NCBI RefSeq assembly: GCF_001039355.2
Contig: NW_019773513.1
Coordinates: forward strand, 772,245-836,244
Direction of reading: 5' to 3'
DNA from: Lingula anatina
Lineage: Eukaryota; Brachiopoda; Lingulata; Lingulida; Lingulidae
DNA: 64,000 bases
The notes under the pieces are model-generated. The model saw nothing but the letters and a program-made list of their open reading frames with translations. It was not told the DNA's origin and ran no database searches. The translations under genes and the position numbers were made by a program. This document shows positions 23,214 to 38,078 of this stretch, in pieces; the stretch's first letter is position 1, and each line of letters starts with the position of its first letter.

Positions 23214-23884
23214 CTGAAAATAGAGGTAAGTGGTTGAAAATTTAGCTACTTAAAGATCAAGGATCGATATTTCCCTATCTCAAAGGAACCCTTTTTATCT
23301 CACACAAATACATCCCAAAATTACACTCTAAACAAAAAAATCAATTCATACACATTTATCCGATTTATTTTGCCCATAAGTGACACTGTGACTTGTCTGA
23401 CTATCCATTCAAAGTAAACAATGACACAAATAATAAGCAGAGCATAATACTATTTCACAGAGCCACTTCGTACATACAGTCTTCATCTTCAAATAAAAAA
23501 GGACGAAAATTTGCACCTCCAATGGCGTACATACCGCACCAAATATGTTACTATCGCAGCTCCTGTATTTACTGTCTCCCTCCACCCAGCAATGCCCCTC
23601 AGGAATTGTAACCTGACGGTTCTTGTAGGCCAGGGTCCTGATTGAAAATAAAACAAAAATAACAAAAAAGTATTATAACTAATCACCCTGCTTTGTTCTG
23701 TCACAAAATGCTAGAAAAGTTGCAAAATGTAAAATAAATTAAAATAAATAAATTCCATTACCATGTTACCAGAAGGTATTTGGACATCAGACACATCCTT
23801 TTTTAATAATTACACTTATAATTTATTATATTTAGTTTTTAAATTCCACCCTCCCCCCCCCACACACACACACAAAAAAAAAAA

Positions 23885-23923
<39 letters not shown>

Positions 23924-26900
23924 AAAGAAATAAAAAAATTGGCCAATGCTGACATATGCAACACCACAACCCCAGATCGACTGATACTGCCCTTCCCATT
24001 CTTTCATTAGTGTGTGCAGGGTCCTGACGTCACAACAACTTGGTAAATGTTACTGAGCCCTTCATCTCTATTGCAAGTATGATGAGAGTAGAGAGTAGAT
24101 TCCCTCCTTTCAACTTTGTCTCCAATGTGTTGTTTCCCAGGGGAGAGTGAGTTGCATTCAAAAAGCTTTGAGTGTCATACACAGTATTCAGCCATATGTG
24201 CCTGACCTTGTCAGTTGGCCTAGGGAGACCACAATAAAGTTCTGTGTATCCACTTAAAAAATATCAGTGTCTTCAAAATTTAGTTGTTTTAAAAATTCCA
24301 AAGGTCCAATGCAGTAAAAGTCAAATCCACTATAACTTTAATAAATGATCATGATATTATTTGAAAGGGTAAGTTTTAAGCTTTATTTTAATAAACTTTG
24401 AACATTTATTATCATGGTGGTTCAAGTCAAAATATGGCTGCAGTAATAGTGAAAGTTAGATGACCACAAGTCGTTATGGTTTGCTCTGTGTCCAATCTCT
24501 GTTGGGTGATCCGTTTCTGTATACAATAAAAACTTGTTTGATCAATAAAAATCTTATGGGCAACTTCCTTTAAATCTGATAAATAAGCGTTAAACTTGAT
24601 AAGAAATTTCTTGCCATGAGGGTTACTTATAGTTGGTGAAAAATTAGTGTAAAATGCTCTTGCTTATAATATTCATTTAGTCCAATAATCTAGCACACGC
24701 ACATTAAACAGACTGGAGTTTCATTCAATACATGGCACTCTGGAATATCAAGGAGTAGACTGTTGCAGTAACAAATATGGAGGTTTACAGCATATGAGTC
24801 AGTTTCTCATTTACTAGCTGTCAGATTTTGAAAATTCTCCACAGATCAAAATAAATAATATAAGGATGCTGTGCATATTTGACGAAAATCTTTACATAAT
24901 CGTGTCAAAATGGGACTCGTGACTAAATTTCACCATCACTGAGGAAGTCTTCTGCGCACTCTGGGGTCAGGTTAGCAGCATCTGTAGACAGAAGGCTTTG
25001 CATTTCTACATCTTCATTGCGGCGTTCTCGCCTACGATATCGCAAGCAACAGCCCACTATGCCTCCTATGCAGAGCATCAACACAAACAGGCTTCCCAGA
25101 TGCCAGGTGTAGAACAACGTCACAAGTGTCACCTCATGGGGACTGTCCTGTTTCCATGGCAATGCTCTGGGGAGAGGGCTGAACAGGATGAACGCTGCCT
25201 GAAAGAACCATGTTCCTTGGAGCAGGAACAGAAATGTGCGTGCAAACGCTGCCAGCACATGCTTGTCAAAGTACATCTCTGCTAACACGGCTGGAATTGT
25301 CATGTACAGAGTGTATAGGAGCAAAGTGTGCACGTGAGTGTTCAGCATTGTTCTTCCGTGTAAGTGGAACTTGAACAGGATGCTCTCCACCACCAGGGCC
25401 AGCACCACGGACATGTAGTCACACTTGCTGGGTAAAGCAACCTTGTGAAAGAGCAGGATGTCCACGACTCCGGTCAACCCGAACGCGGCAAACATGGTGA
25501 TGTGCTGGGCATTGCCCGCATGAACATAATGCAGTTTGGCATCGTAACCGTAGCTGAATTCCCCTACAATGCCTATGCCTGTGACCACCACTTTCACAAT
25601 GCCTTCCCAGCAGATGGAGCCACTGTGACAGCACTTCAGTCTGGTGCAGTTACTAGCGACAGGATAAATGAGTCTGCATTGAAATGGCCGCTTCTTCTTC
25701 CTGTCTTGAGCGCGAAAATAATTGACCCAAATGTTGATGGTCCACCATATACCAAAAGCAATGAAGAATGAGCCTGGGAGAATATGTCCTTTAAAATTAC
25801 CCATTTTCACTTGGGTTTTTTTTCTACTTAAACGAGTTCTTGGTCAGGTTGAATTCAGATAGTCCAATAGCATGCAAGGTAGGGAGCAAAATCAAAATGA
25901 AAGATCACAATGAGGCACTGCCTATTTCCATTATCGTCACTCACTCCTAGTAGATGACTGTTCTAAATAGTTCAAGACACTCAACATAACAGTAAGTGTT
26001 GACTAAAACTGCACAAAATGACTGTCACCCTCATCATCTTGTGTACCATAAGTATACTTAAGTGTATGCTCCCCAGGGAGGTGAGACCGTCTACGGAGTG
26101 CACCAGTGCTAAAATGACCAGGCTTCCTTGACTTGAATATTCATATATAATTGTATAACATAATTGTATAACTTCAACCTTCGGGTTGAGAAACTTCAAC
26201 CTTCGGGTTGAGATTCTCCAATAAAGATTATTATTATTATTATCATTATCATTATAAGTGCCTCCTTTTCTTTTCTTTGCCCCCTTTTCTTTTCTACCTG
26301 TGTAGCTCGCTATGAACAGAATCAAATTTGAATAGTTTTATGTAACTTAGCCTAACAGTATTCTCTTGTCTACCTGTTACGTCCACGCTTTCATAACTTT
26401 CAAAAGCAGCAGGTCTAAATATAACACCCATTGTAAACATCAGCACAATGTGCAATATATACTATACTGAAAACAGTTTTAAGAGTGGGACATGGATTGT
26501 GAATTAAAAGAGAAAGCTCAGTGTCAAACCTGTGCCATTTTAAGATGTTATATGATGCAGTCCAACCTGTCCACCCCTCTGGCTTTTCTTACCCAAATGT
26601 TGATGAACAGTATAGTGGTAATGACTCGATATTTTCAATGGCAAAAAATAATCAAATTTTCAGATATATTACATACATACATCTTACTAGCATTTGTGGT
26701 GCTATCACTGTATAGAATAAAACTTATGAGTAGCCTGCTTTTCAATTCTGTTATTTTGTTGTCATTGACAAAAGGGATGTTCTGAATAAAAAATAATTAG
26801 TCTTTAAAAGAATACAGTATCTGCAAAAATCACGATTTTCCCCAATGAGAAGAATGAGTCAATCCCATGTCTGTAATCATATGTACATAAATCTCCACAC

Positions 26901-29900
26901 CTCTATATAGCCACTGTCCTGACAAGATTACACAGTCATCTTATCTTGTAAAATGCATAAAGAAGGGATGACATTCTTGTTGTATCTAGTCATCAGAAAA
27001 GACTACAGATGAAAGATAATTCATTTCATATCATATCAGCACTGGGGCATCCTCTTCTATGACATCGACCTGGTAAGCAACAGTTTTTGACCCCATCTAT
27101 GCAGCAATATACAGCCAAAATTAAAAAAAAAAACTATGCCCATTTTCGAACTTGAGCACCATATGAAGACAATAAATAACTTATACCTGTGAGTCTCAAG
27201 CCCAACAACAATTTTTTCTCTGGTTATCGCAGTAACTTGAAAATGACATTACTTCCTAGCTTCAACTCTAGTTCCAGTGATGCTAGACTGTATAAAACTG
27301 ATAACTGTGTTTACACACATAAATATATCTTAAATGTATTTGATCCACCTTTCTCTCTCTCAAAAAAAGAAAAAAAAAGAAAAAAATGTTTTTCATACAT
27401 TACACCTGTGATCAGAAAACATGTTTATGGTGCAGTTTCTTTTCAGTAATCCTCAACTTTGACTATTTACTACACTCAATTTTTTGTTTTCATTTTTCGC
27501 CACTTACTTGACAGTATCCCCTTCTAGTGCAATTATTCGCTTGATCAAACGTTCTTTTGGGTCCTTGGGAGAACTGCAATAATATCAAAAACAGAATTTC
27601 AGATTAAGGCTACTCTTGTATCCCAGATCTGTAAGAGAGACCAGCAGGTGCTGCCCCCTTGTTGGAGTTGCTGAAACTATCAAGCAGAAAACTGTGAGAG
27701 ATTATCCGTAGACTTGTTGTATCACCTGTTCATATCTCTACCCAGTGACTACTTTGTGGTATTCTTGCAGCTGGCAGATGAAAGTGTAAGTTAGTTATGA
27801 TGCTATAATAATTCTGAACACATAAGATGAAATCTGCCATCAACTGGGAAGGTTGAAGAAAATGGAACAAAGTCATAGTTGTTTATTCACTGGACAGTAC
27901 CTAGTTTACAGTTAACATATTTGTTTTACTTTTTTTTACCAAATTCATTATCACTAAATAAATTAGCAAAGTAAAGTAAAATGGACAAATAAGTTGTGTT
28001 TGTAGATACTTCAGCATCATCTCATTGCAAAAGTACATGTTGTTACAGATATTTTGTATATTAGTTCCTGCCCCCCCCCCCACCCCCCCCCACACACACA
28101 CACACACTCACATGCAGATCTAGCCATACTCTTAAGAATGAAATATAGTCTAAAATGAGCATTTTGCAAAATTATGAATACACGAAATATGCTTCTGGCA
28201 TTATAAGGCCTGAAGATAGCAATTTCAAAGGGAAAAAGTTATTTTTTTACCAAGAAACCTAGATGTGTGCATCAGTACAGCATTTAAAAATTTTCAAAAT
28301 TTTGATTCAAAGTAGACATTTCTGTGGCCAAAAATGAAAGACATTTCAAAAGAAGACTTATTCCTACACCCACCCTTTTACACAGCTGCCTAAGGCAGCC
28401 TGTGCTATTAACTTTTCAGCTTATTGGCCTTGGCAATCTGACCACTTTCCTGAAATCTACTGGGCGAAATCAGATTTCACTGGTCCAAATAAAAATATCA
28501 GTAAGACCAGTAATTTTTATAGCATTAATATTAGTAATAACAAGTTACATTTCAGGAAATATTGATTGGATTTGAAAGTGCTTTTGAAAACTTTAAGAAA
28601 AATTCTAATGACCATGTCTGACCACTAAATTTACACATTCTGAAAAATTCACTGGTTCAAACAAAAATTTCATATGCCAGGGGCACAGGACCAGTGGCTA
28701 ACGTAACAGACTGCTGGAGGCCTGAAACATGACCCATGTCCACCAGCTGCAAGTGCAAGATCAGATGCCTGTGGTTCAAAATCAAGATGTTAATTTTTGA
28801 CTGTATGACACGCTACTTAAGGGGGCTGTCACGAACCCTTCAATACAACAATGGAAGGCAAGTCAATGTCCCCGTAATAATGGACATTAGGGCTGTTGTT
28901 GTTTACTTTGGCGTCAGCTGATTCAACTACAAGCACTCAATCAGAGAGTTGATTACAGGTAAAAAACAGATGATGCAGGTAATTATGAAGTAAGCTGAGT
29001 CAACATCTTTAAGGAACCATAACACTCCGCGCAAACAACACTGATGTCTAAACAACTGGGCTTTATTAGTAAGCAGACCTGCAGGTTAACGTTATATAAC
29101 ATGCAGGTTCGTCAAACATGTCAAAATTTTAAGTGCTTTCTATTGTGAATGTTCAAGAAGTGGAATCTCTAGTAACTAGCCAAAATAAGGACTCCATGTC
29201 AATGAGTGGTAAGACAGTATTCAAAGCTCACTAATCTAAGGACATTTCTCCAATCTCTTGCAAAATAATAATAATTATCACTATGCACTTATTTGCTCAA
29301 AATTATGAAGTCCAATAGGCATATTAATCATGAAACCTGGCAAGATTTCTTTAATACTAATCAAGATTTCATTTCCATAAAATATCAAGACAAACAGCAT
29401 AAAGGGAAAGAAGAAAGTAAACTGAAAAAAAATCCAAACATAATACAAGGGAAACATTTTATTAAAAGGAAAGATGGCAACAATTTGAAAGAGAAAAAGA
29501 CAGAAAAGAAGAAATCAAGGATAACAACCAGAAATGATCACTTTCAAAAATCAGGGTGCTCTCATTCCTCTAAATACTTTTAAGTATTAAAATAATTCAA
29601 AAGCCAAATCGCACCACTACATAAGAACAACCCCACCATTCTTATGCACGACCACGATGATTCCTTAATTAACGCTCTCCTGACAAGTGTGTGCGCCCGC
29701 ATGTCGTAGTACCAGTGCGTGTAAACAGACGCGTGTTATAGTGACACACGCCTGTGTTGAAATGCGCTGTTGAATCAGCTGATGGGGGAGGTATTGTTTG
29801 GTCATGCCTGTGTACATGTAAGCTAAAGGGCCAGAGCACACAATGCCCCGACCCTCAACCCTCTGTTGATCCAGCTGACAGAAAAATAAACAAATCCTAC

Positions 29901-32900
29901 TCAAATATGTGCATGAGCTTCGCATGATTCGCGTGGCATGCGGGCAGGCAGGTGGGGTATTGGGGGGGGGAAAGGAAAAACTAAAACAATGGGGTTGAAT
30001 ATACCTTCTGTGTTATCCATAGGTGGGGCAAGTTTATCTAATTACAATTATTGTTCTTTCCAGCATGTTACAAACAAGAATGTAAAAGATGTCACTGCTG
30101 GTAATACCATAATGCAGAAACTTAACTAAATATATACCATTAAGGTGGGANCCCCCCCCATGCCCCCCCACAACACACACACACACACTCACATGCAGAT
30201 CTAGCCATACTCTTAAGAATGAAATATAGTCTAAAATGAGCATTTTGCAAAATTATAAATACACGAAATATGCTTCTGGCATTATAAGGCCTGAAGATAG
30301 CAATTTCAAAGGGAAAAAGTTCTTTTTTTACCAAGAAACCTAGATGTGTGCATCAGTACAGCATTTAAAAATTTTCAAAATTTTGATTCAAAGTAGACAT
30401 TTCTGTGGCCAAAAATGAAAGACATTTCAAAAGAAGACTTATTCCTACACCCACCCTTTTACACAGCTGCCTAAGGCAGCCTGTGCTATTAACTTTTCAG
30501 CTTATTGGCCTTGGCAATCTGACCACTTTCCTGAAATCTACTGGGCGAAATCAGATTTCACTGGTCCAAATAAAAATATCAGTAAGACCAATAATTTTTA
30601 TAGCATTAATATTAGTAATAACAAGTTACATTTCAGGAAATATTGATTGGATTTGAAAGTGCTTTTGAAAACTTTAAGAAAAATTCTAATGGCCATGTCT
30701 GACCACTAAATTTACACATTCTGAAAAATTCACTGGTTCAAACAAAAATTTCATATGCCAGGGGCACAGGACCAGTGGCTAACAAAACAGACTGCTAGAG
30801 GCCTGAAACATGACCCATGTCCACCAGCTGCAACTGCAAGATCAGATGCCTGTGGTTCAAAATCAAGATGTTAATTTTTGACTGTATGACACGCTACTTA
30901 AGGGGGCTGTCACGAACCCTTCAATACAACAATGGAGGGTAAGTCAATGTCCCCATAATAATGGACATTAGAGCTGTTGTTGTTTACTTTGGCGTCAGCT
31001 GATTCAACTACAAGCACTCAATCAGAGAGTTGATTACAGGTAATAAACAGATGATGCAGGTAATTATGAAGTAAGCTGAGTCAACATCTTTAAGGAACCA
31101 TAACACTCCGCGCAAACAACACTGATGTCTAAACAACTGGGCTTTATTAGTAAGCAGACCTGCAGGTTAACGTTATATAACATGCAGGTTTGTCAAACAT
31201 GTCAAAATTTTAAGTGCTTTCTATTGTGAATGTTCAAGAAGTGGAATCTCTAGTAAGTAGCCAAAATAAGGAATTGATGAAAATGACTAGCAAGACGGTA
31301 TTTAAATCTCACTTATTTTTAAATAAGGACATTTCTCCAGTCTCTTGCAAAATAATTATAATCATCATTATGCCCTAACTTGCTCAAAATTATGAAGACC
31401 AGTGAGGCATCTTAGTCATAAAACCAGGCAAGACTTCTTTAATATTAATCAAGATTTCATAAAATATCAAGACAAATAGCATAAAGGGAAAGAAGAAAAA
31501 TAAACTGAAAAATTCCATAAAATAATACAAGGCAAACATTTTTTTTAAAAGGGAAAGATGACAACAATTTGAAAGAGAAAAAGACAAAAAAGAAGAAGTC
31601 AAGGATAACAACCAGAAATGATCACTTTCAAAAGTCAGGGTGCTCTCATCCCTCTAAATACTATTAAGTATTGAAATAATTCAAAAACCCAAATCACACC
31701 ACTACATAAGAACAACCACACCATTCCTATGAGCGACCACGATGATTCCTTAATTAACGCTCTCCTGACAAGTGTGTGGGCCCACATGTCGCAGTGCCAG
31801 TGCGTGTAAACAGACGCATGTTATAGTGACACACGCCTGTGTTGAAATGCACTGTTGAATCAGCTGATGGGGAAGGTATTGTTTGGTCATGCCTGTGTAC
31901 AGGTAAGCTAAAGGACCAGAGCACACAATGCCCCGACCCTCAACCCTCTGTTGATCCAGCTAACAGAAAAATAAACAAATCCTACGGAAACATGTGCATG
32001 AGCTTCGCATGATTCGCGTGGCATGCGGGCAGGCAGGTGGGGTATTGGGGGGGGAAAGGAAAAACTAAAACAATGGGGTTGAATATACCTTCTGTGTTAT
32101 CCATAGGTGGGGCAAGTTTATCTAATTACAATTATTGTTCTTTCCAGCATGTTACAAACAAGAATGTAAAAGATGTCACTGCTGGCAATACCATAATGCA
32201 GAAACTTAACTAAATATATACCATTAAGGAAGACTGTGACATTTGGTTTCTAATCCCCAAGTCAAAATCCACTCACTTTGCAGTAACATAATGCAGTGAC
32301 ATATAACAGCTTATGAATCATCTGGCAATAACACATCTTCAGTCTCTTCCTGGCATTTATTGCCCTATTTTCCAAGCTGACTTTTGATAAATGAATCCAA
32401 GCTTCACATCAGGTATGCAGGCAAGAATCACCTTTGTGACTTTTTACTTATTAAGGATAATTATGTCTTATCAATTGTTGTGTAAAAACCTGTCTACTAG
32501 TACACACCTTGACATTTCAATGCTACCATTATTTGCTTTATTTAATGATAATTTTAATGATTTTATTATATTATCTAAGTAAACAAATCAACTCTAGGCC
32601 ATTATACAATAATCCCTACTCAATATTTTATGCATTTCATGATGACAAACACATAAATAACTTTTTTTAATGAATAATATCACTTACTAGAGAAAGTCAT
32701 GGCACCAGAAAAAATATTGTGTTACTCTTAAATGCAAACACAAATAGGAACTCATGTGCAGTATTGAAAGTTGCCCCAAAGCATCATTTATTCAAAGGAA
32801 TTTTAGCAAAGAAAAAAAAAATCTCAAACAAAATCCTGTCACATTAAATAATTTTCTTTGACAAATAACCCCTACTGTGTGCAAGGAGTGCCTTACGCAA

Positions 32901-35900
32901 TTACGAGGTTAGAGGCTACCTTTTAGAGCTGGCTGCTCATACAGAGTTAAATCAAACAAAAAAATTCTCAAGCAATATTGTGTTAAATTAAACAATTTTC
33001 TCCGTGCCGCGTCACCAGTGTTAATAAAACTGTCTTCATGATGATATATTACTGCAAACTTGGAGTGGGACATAGCATAAAACAAAGACACAGGTATTGA
33101 TTTTCCAAGCAAGCTGACTCAGATGACACCAGCCTCAGCTGCTCGACGTAAGCAGCACTGAACTTCCCTCAAGACAACAGACCTCCACTCACTGTGCAAT
33201 TTATTAATTATCGTTATAATTCCAGGACAAGATCAACAAGGATAAATAACAAGGTAAGCAAAACTTTTAATTTTATTGCTGTATCTTAAGATGCATTTGA
33301 AACCATTGCCAGCAGTTTGTCAGGTGAGGTAGTAGTTTCAAAAAAAAAAAAAAAAAAAGATGCCAGTGGAGGATTGGAGAAGATTTCATTTTGCCAAAGC
33401 CTGTTTGAACTGAATTCAAAATCATATGCTTCATCTAAATTGAAAATTATTTTTAGTCAGTAACATCTCCATGCAGAGACAACTAGAAAGGCATCATGCC
33501 AAAATGTACATCAGATGTAATTAGAAATGTCTATGGATTACACAGTACTGCTTTCATAACTCAATTTTGAATGCAAAAACAATTTGACTTTAAAAACAGG
33601 AAGTCTAAATATGCAGGTTATCGTGCTTCAATAAGGTGATATGATTCTGTACTTGTAACCATGGCATTGCAGGCCCGTAGCCAGCAATTTCAAAGGGGGG
33701 GGGGGTTCTTTTTCTGAAAAAGTGGACCTTTTACCATATAATCCCCATGTACCTAGGTCAAATTTTACCCAGAGTGGACCTTTTTCCAGCAAAAAGGGGG
33801 GTTCGAAACAAATTTTACCCAGAGTGGACCTTTTTCCAGCAAAAATCCCCCCTGGCTACGGGCCTGCATTGTGGTGTACCAGTATTTAAAACTGAACCAT
33901 GCCATTAACCAAAGTTACATGTAGTACAATCATAATCCTTTGATGACATCCATATTACAACGCTTAAGTACATTTACTAAATTTTCTAATTTCCTGCTCA
34001 TATTTATCTCCCAAATGCAAGTACTGTATATATCAATTTTCGTATTTTGTTATAATATTAGAAATGTGTGTGTAACATTCCTGAGGAAAAAAAAGAGTAT
34101 GACTGTTGACACAAAATAAATATCTTAAGGTCTATAGTTTAAATACCATAGACATGTGCAGCTCCATTCGGTCTTTCTCTCCACTGTTGTTCGGGGTCAA
34201 TCTGGTATTTTACAGTCCTTTCATGTATATAAATTAAATAATAAGTACATATCTTACACTGAGAATGATGCTAACATGAAGCAAAGATTTAAAATACTAA
34301 ATTAAAACAGAGTGAGAAACACCACATAAAAATGTCAGCAGCCTATGACCCCATTCCCAGAGATTAGATCGATCCAAACTAGATCGACCTAACTCCCTGG
34401 GGGTTCACGCTAAATAGCTGTCAGCCGAGCGAGCACAAAAGTTAATTACCCCCTAACAGCTTGTAGTAGGCGGGACAGACATTTAAGCCAGATTATCTGA
34501 CAGTAATCTAGTGAGACTCCCCACGGGGACAGATCGATCTCAATGTCTGGGAATATGCCCTATGTCATGGTAACTGTAATCCTCAGTCTCACTGCCTAAC
34601 AATAATTGAAAGCAACATAATAAAGTGTGCTAAGCCAACTTACTGCTTCAAAAATAAACAATTTCCTTCCAATAAATGGTTCATTACCAGGCAATAACTC
34701 TTTAAAATGACATTTTTGAGTTCCACACAAGCAAGTAGACACTAATTCACACCTTTCACCAGTGCGGATCAATACTGAAACAAATTTTTTCTCTGTTTGA
34801 AACCAATCTGACTCTTTCCTGGCAATGTTCACCACAAAGTGCATTTCACCCCCACTCCCCCTTTTACAGAACAAGAGGTAATAATTGGCACAGTCTACAG
34901 AGTCTTACCAGTGATGACTTGATTAGGATGACTTGGAGGCAAAATTAGGGCATAGGGAAATCAAAGCTGAGGTCCATTCAGACAGGGAATGTGCCAGATT
35001 GTAAACCAAATTCCAATATGATGTGATCAGACAAAGAGATGAAGATATTTTGTGGGGCTTCTTTTTTTTAACTGCTGCAAAGCTGCTATAGGTCATAAAA
35101 TTGAATCTTATCAAAATTTGAAAATTTCATAAACTTAATGTATTTATGCCAGGGGTTCTTTTGGGTCTGAACCTTCAAGCTTGTTCTCAGGCAACAATCA
35201 CAACAGCTGACTTACTAGTCCCTGGATCAAACATGGCCAACCCACCTGAATGCTTGTTGCATAATCTGCACGGGGTATCTATTTAGTGTCTATTAGGGGA
35301 TTAGACATCAAGCTTTTAAGTGGGTTGCCATATCTGACCTGTGGAATAGTTAGTCCGCTGGGCTGGATGCAGCCTAATACCACGTGATTTAAAAAACTAA
35401 CTCATTGGGTGTTCCTTTAAAACATGGTCCACTTGAAACTTCAAATGACACACTTAACCCGTTTTCGGTCTAAGTTATCCCTGTGTGAACAGTCTCCCTA
35501 ATTCAGGTACTTCTTCATGAACTTCCTCCACCCCACATCTCAATCAGCCCTATATCTATTCATGCCCACAGTTTGGAATTTCTCCCAGGAGACAATCCAA
35601 AGGCATACAACAGAATCCAAAATTAGCTCATACCCAGCAATCCCAGTCCCCCTGAGATGTCAGAACCACTCTCATCATGGAGATTTGGTTATGTGCAATT
35701 GATGGAACTACAAAATGTTACATCATGTATACTCAAACAAGAAAAACTGGATTCTTTGAAAAAGCAGACATGCTGAAAAGTTTTTAAGGAAGAGACTGAC
35801 ATTCAGATGGTCCGTTATGAAAAATTTGCCAGACTGAAGGACATTTTGCCAGACTGCCTATTAAATAAATTCAAAATTGCTGGGTGTCTCTTGAACTGAC

Positions 35901-38028
35901 TGAATACAGTTTTCTACAATTCATTAAAAAATTTATTGGTCACTGACTGGCAATTTAGGTGTGTTGTTGACTATTGTGTGGTGAATGATGTCAAACAGAA
36001 TTCATCAGAACTGGTTTAATTTCTGCCTGTGGGAAAGGGCCTTAAAAGTATAGTTTATCAAAAAAGCAATAATATTCTGTCCTAAGCAAATGGTTGAGTC
36101 CCAAGATAAGTGCTATTCAAATGTCATTAGTTTTGGTCTCCAGGGTATAAGGCACATTTACAGTTTAATGTCTAAAATCTTCTACAGAACATCAAACTGA
36201 GGTATTTCATAAAACAGACCCCTAAAGGAGGTAAAATCATGCATATATTCTAAAATCTCATACCCAATGTATATGAACATGGTTTTTCTGGAAAAACCAA
36301 ACACCATTGCCAAGAAGGTAATAATGGCAACTCTTCTGGAAAATGCTTGGGGTAATGCAATCCACTTGACCTTTACTGGTGGTGACAAAGGTGATTTTAC
36401 AAATAAACATAACTGTAGGAACATCGCTTTCACCATACATTTTTCAAAATTTCACAATATTTTTTTTTACTTAATTGTGCCATGAAAAAAAAAAAAAATG
36501 AATCCAAAATAGGAAGTCAAAATAAATTTTGATGCTTCAGTAAATTGATAGTACCTTGACCCAGTGAACTTACAGCTGAATCATGTTATTAATCACAGTT
36601 ATTACTTTGACTAGCACTTCCACATGTGACGCTTTACTAAATTTTTCAATTTCCTGATCACATTTATCTCCGAAATACATGTTTGTATCCGTGTTTATCT
36701 TCAGCAGTACTGAGAAAAGATTATAGCATGATACAAAACTGATTGTTCAAACCTGTGATCTTAATATATACCTGTGATCTAAATATATACATTCTCATAT
36801 GCAGCTCTAAATTCTCACCACAACTAGATTAATTTAAAATATAAATTACACTTGATTAAAAAGCCCTGTAACCTATTAAACCACTGAGGCACCAAGAGAC
36901 CTCGCCAAGATTGTCCAATTTGTTTTTGTATAATAACTTCTAAATTTCCTTTGCTAAACATACTTCCATGGGAAGATGCAATCATCAATAAATAATATTG
37001 ATAAATTTGTCTTAAATGGAGAGCAGCATCCCTGGCTAAAGCGCTACATTGTACCACACCAGCTGCCACTTAACTGCTCCTCTTGTGGCTTAATGAGCTA
37101 CGCAGCTAATAAAACCGTTCGCTTCCTGGCCTGCAGTGCCTGGTGGGTTTCTTTGAATGGAGCATTGATTTTGTACGTAATCTTATGCTTGGAGGGCTGC
37201 ATGTTAACGATTCATACAGTTGAATATGAATACAATTTACACGACTGCTTTCCTGATCTTCCCTCACTCAAAAACTCAAAACGAGCTTTTGTTATCATCA
37301 TATATAATGTCAACATGGCACACAAGGACAGGACAATTCAATGAACCACGACACACTACTGACTCAGCGAAAAACAATGGAGTTGAACATCTTCTGACCT
37401 CGATTATATTGACTCACCAGAACCATTTACTGTCAATGAATCCCGCATTTCTGCTGCACGCAAATCCATAAATAATTGGCACTGGGATTACTTCCACAAA
37501 ACATTAGATCCGTGCATAATGTTATCAGTTTGTTTAAATATTGATCACCAAAGCATTTACTATCCCATCCACGTATATTATGGCAATCGACAATTTCTAG
37601 GACGTGCGTGTGTAGAGAAGCACTCACAGCGTATAAAAGATCACGTTCAGGAAACGGCTGAGATATTGTTCGTAAGAAAGCAGCTGCATGGTGACTGCAT
37701 GACTGGGGCCCAGACACGGATATGAATAACACTTTTATTTAAAACTTCAAGTTGATTGTATATTCAGTTGGTGATATTTACTGGGAGACTAACAGTTTCG
37801 TTCTTGGTCTATCTGTACATACCGAAGAGTCAATGCCACTGGCTGTTTTATGATCATTTCATTTGATGAGGAAACAGGTTTTTTAAGTTTTCATCAGACA
37901 AATCAGTCTGTTGTGTTACTACCAAACTGAAATAACAGTATTCTTAAACAGCAGACCTATATTATGAACAGTCACGGTGGTTCAAAATTAAGGTAATGAT
38001 TATCATTTTCGCTTGTGGTATATTCTCC

Positions 38029-38078
<50 letters not shown>

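Noticed and set aside
28324-30656. Identical-looking 83-codon open frames in both copies of the 2.1-kb duplication
   Set aside because: Their similarity follows from the duplication itself. There is no independent sign of coding selection and no family resemblance.
36976-37344. 122-codon plus-strand open frame
   Set aside because: Mixed composition without motif, intronic position and no splice partners. Treated as chance.
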